Assembly (NCBI GenBank): GCA_938018155.1
Contig: CALIIG010000051.1
Span: forward strand, 1 to 7,865
Length of the DNA: 7,865 bases
Direction: 5' to 3'
Origin: an uncultured Prevotella sp.
Lineage (GTDB): Bacteria; Bacteroidota; Bacteroidia; Bacteroidales; Bacteroidaceae
In this document: positions 1 through 6,766 of the stretch, piece after piece
Position numbering within the stretch: the first letter of the stretch is position 1
How the letters are laid out: every line of letters starts with the position of its first letter
Made by a program: the position numbers and the translations under genes
The notes under the pieces: model-generated
What the model saw: only the letters and a program-made list of their open reading frames with translations
Database searches by the model: none
What the model was told of the DNA's origin: nothing

Positions 1-2369
1 CACAGTACTTTACGGAACGCCTGCAAAAGGTCTTCCACATGATTTTTACATCCTACAATCAAAAAATGGCTCAAGAAGGCTTACGTCAATTGGAGCTCAT
101 CGTCAATAATCAGCAAAATCCAAGTCAACTAAAAGATAGAGCCTTACGAAACGACAAGACAAGCCGTCTTGAAAGTGATATAGACACTAAAGAGGACGCT
201 CTCAAGATAGCCAATGACCCAGAGGCTCGAGAGCTAGGTGACGCCTATGCACTCTTGGCACGCGTCTATGCAGGGCCTCGCTTTACCTGGGAAGAGTCTA
301 ACTTTCCAGAGGATAATATGCGCACCTATCAGTGCTTGCATGATAGCATTCGCCGCTGTAGCCCTATCGGCACATTACAAGCTTTGCGCATTAAAGGCTC
401 CATTACGCCTACCGTAGAGAAGGATATGCAAATTTCCTTCGACGAAGCATTTCGCATTGTCTATGATTACGCAAACCAAGGCGATGCCTATTGCCAATAT
501 GTTATAGGCAATGTCTTTTTCTGGCGTGATGATAATCGCATCAGCTCCGCTGAGACTATGCTAACACCTCCGCCTATGAGTTGGACTAAACGCATTCAAA
601 GAAGCCTTACAGCAAACTCTGTGCAGGATCGCATCGCCGCTTTGCAAGGCACTGTGCCAGATGAAACATTACAAGAAAATGCATCTAACCTTGCGAAAGA
701 GTGGTTTAACAAGGCCCTCGACAACGGTCTTGCTATGTTCCAAGGGAACTTGCGCAATATCTATATCGATGAAGCCGATTTCAGCAATGCGCGCCGTGTC
801 GCTAGGACTGCGGCCGAACTTGGCAACCCTGCCATGATGTTATATACAGGCCTCGACTGCCATGAAAATGGTAAATTCGAGGATGCTTTCACATGGTTCA
901 CTAAAGGTGCCGCCTTAGGTCAATCTGAAAGTATCGCAGAATTAGCGGATTATTACTATCATTTCTATGATGCTAAAGCGTTACGTTCTACGATTCCCTA
1001 CGATCCGGTAAAGGCTATCGGTCTCTACCGCCGTGCGGCAACGAAACAGTTTAGTGATGCAGGGTACACCGCCTTACAGGCAGCCTTTGGCTATATCTTT
1101 CACATAGGCCACCTGCCTCTTGACTGGGGTCTCATTGCAGATTTAACACATATGGCGGCTACAAAAGATCGCTTCATATTCGCCTTGCCCTATATCGGAT
1201 ACATGCGAATCCACGGTTTAGGGGTAACGAAAAATATACGCTTTGGTGTGCAATCATTACTACGTGTCTTAGACGAGGAACAACGAGCCTTTGAAGAGGA
1301 GAATCGCGTTCTGTTCTATGATATTACACGCGCTTTAACACGTGTTGCTTTAGGTTATGCCTACGAAAAAGGCTATGTAACTGGCAAGCCAGATTTAGAT
1401 CAAGCCGTATCCTATTACGAGCAATCCCATCAATATATCTTATCTCATAAAGCCAATTTAGATCCGGAGCTAAAAGATATTCCTATCGATGACGAAGCAG
1501 AAGAACGCTTAGCAGCCTTTGAAGAGGTCGATGGTCATTGGCAATACAAAGAAGGTATTGCCGAGTCAACTACTACGGTGCGCCCTGCGCCTACCAACAG
1601 GCCTCAAAATGCGGCCCGCTTATCTGTAACCATGGACGACTTCCTATGGGATACAACCTTGTACGACTGGCAAACCATTGAAACCGCCTTAGAGTCACAA
1701 GAAGAAATGAAGCTCAGCTTTTACAATCATTTCCTATCCGTCCCAGATACATTGCGCAATATCTTTAAGGTCGATGTAAAACGGATGCTACGAGATCACT
1801 ATCAAATAAGGCTACATGGTTATGATCCATCAGAAGGACATGAAATTATCTACAAGTCCATTTACGACAAAGAGAATACCATAAGCCTATTGAAAGAGCT
1901 TTACGATAATCATCAATTGCCTAGCCTCGAGGATAATTGGACTATCGAAAAGGACGAAGAAAAGCCAACCTGGCATTACGTGCTCGATGTGGATCAACAG
2001 CCGTTTTTGCTAGAGGAATACGATGATGCAAACGCTATGATTCAAGCTGCATTACAAGGATTAAAAGAGAAAAAGTACGAACAAATTAATATTCGTACTC
2101 ATGACTTTGTGGGCCCATCCTATTTCATTTTTAAAGGCAAGCAATCGACCCCATTTAGAGTGCAGCTCTATCTAAAAGAATCTGCCCGACACACCATCGA
2201 TGACGATGGAAACCAACAAGACACGCCTGGCAACACCTATTTATTCGAACAATATGTAGGAAATGAGGTGTCCTTAAACTATTGGATTCAAAAAACAATA
2301 AATACCTTGGAAATCCCTGAACTAGATAATTGGAAACAGTTAACAGTACCAAAGGATTTACAAACATAA
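1..2369 (+). CDS. Sel1/TPR-like repeat protein, 5' partial
   Basis: The first ATG in the window is at 39, but the frame is open back to the left edge and the upstream codons (QYFTERLQKVFH) read as ordinary protein, so the real start probably lies outside the window. A weak AAAAGG sits 8 bases before that ATG, so a start at 39 is not excluded. Counting from this Met, residues about 60-465 are helical, with Sel1-like units of the A..G...A...LG type, for example near 137-160 (ANQGDAYCQYVIGN), 218-235, 250-300 (AAELGNPAMMLYTG, GAALGQSESIAELA) and 325-345. A Pro/Thr-rich linker follows at about 508-525, then a C-terminal module of about 240 residues (535-776), rich in Asp, Tyr and Trp, that I do not recognise. 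No signal peptide or membrane segment is visible in the part present. Sel1 repeats usually mediate protein-protein contacts; the partner and role are unknown. Codon use is AT-richer than in the genes to the right, and a terminator directly follows the stop. Confidence 0.8.
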   Translation, partial: QYFTERLQKVFHMIFTSYNQKMAQEGLRQLELIVNNQQNPSQLKDRALRNDKTSRLESDIDTKEDALKIANDPEARELGDAYALLARVYAGPRFTWEESNFPEDNMRTYQCLHDSIRRCSPIGTLQALRIKGSITPTVEKDMQISFDEAFRIVYDYANQGDAYCQYVIGNVFFWRDDNRISSAETMLTPPPMSWTKRIQRSLTANSVQDRIAALQGTVPDETLQENASNLAKEWFNKALDNGLAMFQGNLRNIYIDEADFSNARRVARTAAELGNPAMMLYTGLDCHENGKFEDAFTWFTKGAALGQSESIAELADYYYHFYDAKALRSTIPYDPVKAIGLYRRAATKQFSDAGYTALQAAFGYIFHIGHLPLDWGLIADLTHMAATKDRFIFALPYIGYMRIHGLGVTKNIRFGVQSLLRVLDEEQRAFEEENRVLFYDITRALTRVALGYAYEKGYVTGKPDLDQAVSYYEQSHQYILSHKANLDPELKDIPIDDEAEERLAAFEEVDGHWQYKEGIAESTTTVRPAPTNRPQNAARLSVTMDDFLWDTTLYDWQTIETALESQEEMKLSFYNHFLSVPDTLRNIFKVDVKRMLRDHYQIRLHGYDPSEGHEIIYKSIYDKENTISLLKELYDNHQLPSLEDNWTIEKDEEKPTWHYVLDVDQQPFLLEEYDDANAMIQAALQGLKEKKYEQINIRTHDFVGPSYFIFKGKQSTPFRVQLYLKESARHTIDDDGNQQDTPGNTYLFEQYVGNEVSLNYWIQKTINTLEIPELDNWKQLTVPKDLQT

Positions 2370-2450
2370 AAAAGACCATCCCCAGTGAACTGCAATCCAA
2401 AAATTGTGTCCAATTTTTGGAAGCGAAGTTCAGAGGATGGTCTTTTTTTT
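2370..2450 (+). terminator. Factor-independent terminator of the Sel1 gene
   Basis: A long hairpin begins immediately after the TAA at 2367-2369. The outer stem GACCATCC (2374-2381) pairs with GGATGGTC (2435-2442). A middle stem pairs 2386-2391 with 2427-2432 (TGAACT/AGTTCA). An inner stem pairs TCCAAAAATT (2396-2405) with AATTTTTGGA (2412-2421), leaving a loop of about six bases. The 3' arm is followed by eight T (2443-2450). The A run 2368-2373 can extend the outer stem and would form a T tract on the other strand, so the element could stop transcription in both directions. The internal mismatches and length exceed those of a minimal terminator. Confidence 0.85.
2386..2432. repeat. Imperfect inverted repeat resembling two facing IS3/IS150-type ends
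   Basis: Within the terminator hairpin, the left arm begins TGAACTGCAATCC and continues AAAAATTG. The right arm, read on the complementary strand, begins TGAACTTCGCTTCC and continues AAAAATTGGACA. Both resemble, from memory, the terminal inverted repeats of IS150-group IS3 elements, of the general form TGAACTGCACCCCAAAA then TTGGACA. No transposase lies between them, so if the resemblance is real this would be a minimal palindromic relic or MITE-like unit now working as a terminator. The inverted repeat is directly visible; the IS origin is inference from recalled consensus and could be coincidence. Confidence 0.4.
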
Positions 2451-2465
2451 ATTATAATGTTTTTA
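2443..2465. other. Probable junction between two unrelated genomes
   Basis: Left of this interval is a complete gene end plus terminator in AT-rich, TTA-leucine-rich DNA. Right of it the sequence enters the middle of a SusC-like gene with no start codon, signal peptide or plug domain, in a GC-richer Bacteroidota style. The interval itself is low complexity (a T tract, then ATTATAATGTTTTTACAACA), so the exact breakpoint cannot be fixed. The most likely explanation is a mis-assembly or chimeric contig; a real insertion or deletion that truncated susC is the alternative. No transposase, integrase or target duplication is visible at the join. Confidence 0.75.
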
Positions 2466-4792
2466 CAACATCGGCACAGCGTGCACAATATTTAAACGAC
2501 GTGTGGATTTACGGAGGTAATAATCCTGCCGGAGCACCCTATACGGCCGAAGAAATTGAGCTTTTCAAGAAGGGAACAGACCCTCATTATCTCAACACTG
2601 ACTGGTTTGGAGCCAGCGTTCGTTCCCTTGCGCCCATGCAAAATCATAATGTAAGTGTATCGGGCGGAACGGATAAGCTGAAATATTACAGCTATATCGG
2701 CTACGGACGACAGGAAACTCTGCTTAAGAAACACGGCGGACGTTACGAGCATTTAAACATCATGACCAATGTTGATGCCGAGATTGCCCCCCGCCTTACA
2801 GCGTCAATCGACCTGAAATATTACAAGCAGCAGCGACTTTATCCGGCGGCATGCGACGGCATGTCAACCCCCGACAACTTCTGGCGTGACATGATTTATG
2901 CGGCCGATCCGCAATATCCGCTCTCACTTCCCGACGAAAACAAGCTGGCTTATGCAGGTATTACCTACGGAAGCCCAATCTTTGGGACGAACACAGAGCT
3001 GAGTGGTTATCAGAACTTAAAGAAGAATATGACCGTTGTTCATGGCGTATTGAAGTACGATTCGAAGTATGTTCAGGGGCTCAATGCACGCGCATCGGTT
3101 ACCTATTCTCATACCGAGGACGGCAGTAAAGTGTTTAAAAAGCAGCAGTCTTTTTACACATACAACGCCGATACCAACGAATACACATTCTCTCGCAAGT
3201 CGCAAGACCCCATGCACATGGGTATGTCCAATTCGGATAACAACCATACCAACATGCAGTTGTCGCTGAATTACAACCGAACGTTTAACGAAGCCCATAC
3301 CCTTAGTGCTCAGGCCATTTACGAATATGACCTGTTTCGCAACTCGGGATTTAGCGGAAGCCGCGAAGGTTTCAAGTCGTACGTCCTCGATGAGTTCTTT
3401 GCAGGCGACCCCACAACGTCGTATGTTTCTTCCAATTCGGCTGCCGTGGGCCGCATTAGCTGGATAGGACGTCTGAACTATAACTTTAAAGACCGCTATC
3501 TTTTTGAAGGCATCCTCCGTGCCGACGCCTCTTCACGCTATGCAAAAGGCAGCCGGTGGGGCTATTTCCCCAGCGTTTCGGTGGGATGGAATGTGGCTAA
3601 CGAGCCTTTCATGAAACCGCTGAAGGCTGTTGAATTGCTCAAACTCAGGCTGAGTTATGGTGCTTCGGGCGACGACGGCGTGGCCAATTTTGCCTTCCTT
3701 ACCGGTTATTCGTACGACAATTCCTATACCTTTGGCAACACGCTTACCTCTGGTCTTTTGCCTACCGGACTGCCTAATCCCGGACTGACATGGGAACGCA
3801 TGGCTATCACCAACTTAGGTATCGACTACGGATTGTGGGGCCGAAAGCTCTACGGCAGCTTTGATATGTTCCGCCGTCGCCGCAAAGGCATCCCGGGACA
3901 ACGCTCTGCTTCTGTTCCCTCAACGTTTGGAGCCAACCTGCCTGTCGAAAATTTGAACAGTATAAATACCGACGGATTCGAGTTCAGTGCGGGCACGGCA
4001 GGCAAACTTAGCGACTTTGTTTACGACGTAAGTGCTAATATTTCGTATGCAAGAGCGAAGTGGGCCAAGTATGATGAGGCCAATTACACCGACCCCGATC
4101 AGGAGCGTCTCTACCGTATGCAGGGCAATTATACCGACCGTCGCATCGGCTACGTGTTCGACGGACTGTTTACTTCGCAGGAAGAAATAAACAATTGGAA
4201 CTGCACGTACGATGTATTGAACAACGACAACAGCAAGCTCCGTCCCGGCGATGCAAAATATAAGGACCTCAATGGCGACGGTGTTATTAACTGGCGCGAC
4301 CAGACTGTCATAGGAAAAAGCACGTGTCCTCACTGGATGTTCGGCGTTAACTTTAAGTTTGCCTACAAGGGTTTCGACCTTCAGGGCCTGTTACAGGGTG
4401 CATGGGGCTACACAACGTATGTGGTTTTAGACGGTTGCGAAACCGAATTGAAATACAAAAGCATGTGGCGTGAGGACAATAACGACCCGTGGGCATACAC
4501 TCCTCGTCCGGGTGGTACGGCCACAGTTAACTGGCTTTATTCTGATTATCGCAACCATAACACCTCTTATCTGCGCCTCCGCAACGTGGCATTGGGTTAC
4601 TCGTTGCCCAAATCGGTCATCGGAAACCTGGGTTTGGAGCGCGTCCGCCTGTATGTAGCGGGTACCAATCTCTTCACGTTGAGCAACCTTAATAAATATG
4701 GTGTCGACCCCGAAATGTCCGAAGGCCATTATGCCGGCGTTGGCTATCCACAACAATATACGGTTAGTTTCGGTGTAAATCTTTCCTTCTAA
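2465..4792 (+). CDS. SusC/RagA-like TonB-dependent outer-membrane transporter, 5' truncated
   Basis: This is the beta-barrel part of a SusC-family transporter, which imports glycan fragments across the outer membrane with TonB energy and is normally capped by its SusD partner. About 775 residues are present; family members are usually about 1000-1100, so the signal peptide, carboxypeptidase-regulatory-like domain, TonB box and plug are missing. The fragment opens at the barrel start with the family's TDWFG, APMQNHNVSVSGG and YYSYIGYG pattern (about 2597-2710). Later come YLFEGILRADASSRY (about 3500-3543), LRLSYGASGDDG (about 3650-3680), and the calcium-loop-like DLNGDGVINWRD (4265-4300) preceded by PGDAKYK, typical of SusC. 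It ends in VSFGVNLSF with the expected terminal Phe. The frame is open upstream to an ATG at 2330 inside the Sel1 gene, but that extension reads through a terminator and is not SusC-like. susD follows 40 bases after the stop. Substrate cannot be read from this gene alone. Confidence 0.9.
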   Translation, partial: TTSAQRAQYLNDVWIYGGNNPAGAPYTAEEIELFKKGTDPHYLNTDWFGASVRSLAPMQNHNVSVSGGTDKLKYYSYIGYGRQETLLKKHGGRYEHLNIMTNVDAEIAPRLTASIDLKYYKQQRLYPAACDGMSTPDNFWRDMIYAADPQYPLSLPDENKLAYAGITYGSPIFGTNTELSGYQNLKKNMTVVHGVLKYDSKYVQGLNARASVTYSHTEDGSKVFKKQQSFYTYNADTNEYTFSRKSQDPMHMGMSNSDNNHTNMQLSLNYNRTFNEAHTLSAQAIYEYDLFRNSGFSGSREGFKSYVLDEFFAGDPTTSYVSSNSAAVGRISWIGRLNYNFKDRYLFEGILRADASSRYAKGSRWGYFPSVSVGWNVANEPFMKPLKAVELLKLRLSYGASGDDGVANFAFLTGYSYDNSYTFGNTLTSGLLPTGLPNPGLTWERMAITNLGIDYGLWGRKLYGSFDMFRRRRKGIPGQRSASVPSTFGANLPVENLNSINTDGFEFSAGTAGKLSDFVYDVSANISYARAKWAKYDEANYTDPDQERLYRMQGNYTDRRIGYVFDGLFTSQEEINNWNCTYDVLNNDNSKLRPGDAKYKDLNGDGVINWRDQTVIGKSTCPHWMFGVNFKFAYKGFDLQGLLQGAWGYTTYVVLDGCETELKYKSMWREDNNDPWAYTPRPGGTATVNWLYSDYRNHNTSYLRLRNVALGYSLPKSVIGNLGLERVRLYVAGTNLFTLSNLNKYGVDPEMSEGHYAGVGYPQQYTVSFGVNLSF

Positions 4793-4832
4793 CCTTATGG
4801 TTCCACAATTGATTCATTTAAAATATAACGTC

Positions 4833-6752
4833 ATGAAAACGAAGATATATTTAGCTATTGCAGCATTATCCGTGTTATCGTTCAACTCGTGCATGGATGT
4901 GTTGAACCAAACACCTACTGACCGCTATACCGATGCGGTAGTATGGAGCGATGAAACCTTAATACTCCAGCACCTTGCACAGCTGTATGCCTATACCCCC
5001 GTGATGGTACAGGACTGCCCTGCATCGGCTTCAACCTGGAAAGGTGCAACGTTAAACCGCGACGATAACAGCTGGGGCGTTTGGATGGGACAAAGCGAAC
5101 AGATTGAAGGCTCAACGCGATCGATGGAGCTTGCCGATGAAACCTGCTATAATTTTGGTGCACAAACCGATTTCAATACGCTTAAACGTTACGGCTATCA
5201 GGTTAACGACACCTATCTGCAATGGTGGGGAAACGCCTATTATCAGATACGAAACCTCAACAGTTTCATGGATAACATCGATAAAACAACACTCGAAGAC
5301 AAGGAGAAACTGAAAGGAGAGGCCCGCTTCCTGCGCGCTTTCTGCTATTTTGCCATGGTTAAACGTTACGGCGGTGTGCCTGTTATTACTGACGTGCAGG
5401 CCATCGATGCCGACTCAACCGTGCTCTATCCCAAGCGCAAAAGCGAAAAAGAGTGTTACGATTTCATCATCGACGAGTGTGAAAAAGCCGCGCAGGAGCT
5501 TCCCGCACAGCAGGAAGCGGGGCGCGCTTCCAAATGGGCAGCCTATGCCCTGGAGAGCCGCGCCGCCCTCTTTGCCGGCAGCATTGCACAATGGGGACAA
5601 CAGCAACTCGACGGCCTGCTGGGCTTTGCTCCCGCCGATGCCAACCATTATTACCAGCTTTGCTACGATGCTTGCAACAAGATTATCCAGAGTGGCAAGT
5701 TTGCTCTTTACAATAAGGATGCTGATAAAGTAACCAATTATCGCAACGTTTTCCTGAAAAAGGATAACGGCGAGGGCGTAATGGTGTGGCGTCATACGGG
5801 TCCCGACTGGCAGTCAGGAGGCACTGGGCTTTGGTCTTGGGACATGTGCGAGTGCCCTCGACCCAGTGCATGGGGTGTCGGTAACTACCATATGCCTTAC
5901 CTTGACTTTGTAGAGAAGTTCGAACGCAAGGATGGAACGCCAGGAACACTGAACATAAACCCGGCACAAAGCTATACGATGGATGAGCTTTTTGGCGACC
6001 GTGACCCGCGTCTGGCAGCTGATGTGTGGACCAATGGCACCGAATGGCCCAATGCTATAGGTGGTGTTTGTTTCGGCAAAAACCGCGTCGACATGCACCG
6101 TGGTATCAAGAAACGCAACGGCGTTATTGAAAGCGGGCGTTTCGGTTCTTACAAGGGCATTGGTGCAATAGGCGACCAGCTGGCGCGCGTAGCCGAATAC
6201 AGCCTGTTGCATACCGGTTTTGGCGTGCGCAAATACTTGGACGATAACGCCGACGTACAAACGTGGTTCTGCACCTCTACCACCGATTACCATATATTCC
6301 GCTATGCTGAAATTCTGCTCAATCAGGCCGAAGCAGCCTTCGAAATGGGCAATACGGCCGTGGCTTTGGACAATGTAAACAAAATACGCAGCCGCGCAGG
6401 CATTGCCCTTCTTACAAGCATTACGCGCGAACAGCTTCGTCATGAGCGCGAAATTGAGCTGTGCTTCGAAAACCACCGCTATTGGGACTTGCGCCGTTGG
6501 CGTGTGGCTGAACAAACGTTATCGAGGTCGCACAAGGGCTTTACCTATGTGCTCGACCCCACATCGCTGCTCGATTCACGCAACAAAATTATACCGGGGG
6601 CAACACCTAAGTTCTATGTTCTGGTAGTTGATGATATTGACGGGCCTAACAGTACACCGGTATTCCCGGCCAAAAACTATTACTGGCCTGTTGGAAACTC
6701 GCGTATTGCCCAGAACCATAACCTGGTTGAGAACCCGGGTTACGCCAACTAA
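4833..6752 (+). CDS. SusD/RagB-like surface glycan-binding lipoprotein
   Basis: This is the partner of the SusC transporter: an outer-membrane lipoprotein that binds glycan at the cell surface and closes over the SusC barrel. I chose ATG 4833 (639 residues) over the in-frame ATG 4797 because it starts directly with a signal peptide (MKTKIYLAIAALSVL) and a lipid-attachment Cys at residue 20 (LSFNSC, a loose Bacteroidota lipobox); the 12 extra residues would spoil this. The N-terminal TPR-containing SusD-like domain includes KGEARFLRA from residue 161, followed by YGGVPVI. The C-terminal RagB/SusD domain carries RYAEILLNQAEA (from 490), KIRSRAG, HEREIELCFE (537-546) and DLRRW (552-556), and ends near YYWPVGNSRIAQNHN and NPGY as the family does. 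Length is at the upper end of the usual range. There is no Shine-Dalgarno, only an AT-rich leader, as is normal in Bacteroidota. The gene is probably cotranscribed with susC (40-base gap) and the hydrolase gene (14-base gap). Confidence 0.95.
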   Translation: MKTKIYLAIAALSVLSFNSCMDVLNQTPTDRYTDAVVWSDETLILQHLAQLYAYTPVMVQDCPASASTWKGATLNRDDNSWGVWMGQSEQIEGSTRSMELADETCYNFGAQTDFNTLKRYGYQVNDTYLQWWGNAYYQIRNLNSFMDNIDKTTLEDKEKLKGEARFLRAFCYFAMVKRYGGVPVITDVQAIDADSTVLYPKRKSEKECYDFIIDECEKAAQELPAQQEAGRASKWAAYALESRAALFAGSIAQWGQQQLDGLLGFAPADANHYYQLCYDACNKIIQSGKFALYNKDADKVTNYRNVFLKKDNGEGVMVWRHTGPDWQSGGTGLWSWDMCECPRPSAWGVGNYHMPYLDFVEKFERKDGTPGTLNINPAQSYTMDELFGDRDPRLAADVWTNGTEWPNAIGGVCFGKNRVDMHRGIKKRNGVIESGRFGSYKGIGAIGDQLARVAEYSLLHTGFGVRKYLDDNADVQTWFCTSTTDYHIFRYAEILLNQAEAAFEMGNTAVALDNVNKIRSRAGIALLTSITREQLRHEREIELCFENHRYWDLRRWRVAEQTLSRSHKGFTYVLDPTSLLDSRNKIIPGATPKFYVLVVDDIDGPNSTPVFPAKNYYWPVGNSRIAQNHNLVENPGYAN

Positions 6753-6766
6753 TACCTGCATTTACT

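Noticed and set aside
2453..2458. Perfect TATAAT, as for a sigma-70 -10 box, just before the susC fragment
   Set aside because: The only possible -35 (near 2429-2434) is poor and lies inside the terminator stem. Bacteroidota promoters use a different -7/-33 pattern, and the site falls in the low-complexity junction.
3920..4333. Minus-strand open frame of 137 codons inside susC
   Set aside because: It overlaps the conserved SusC barrel region, including the DLNGDG loop, on the opposite strand and is a composition shadow.
4797..4832. Upstream in-frame ATG as the susD start
   Set aside because: It would add 12 residues with no signal character ahead of a clean lipoprotein signal peptide that begins at 4833.
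5814..6515. Long minus-strand open frame (233 codons) inside susD
   Set aside because: It lies wholly antisense to a confidently identified gene, its translation has no family features, and it mirrors susD codon structure.
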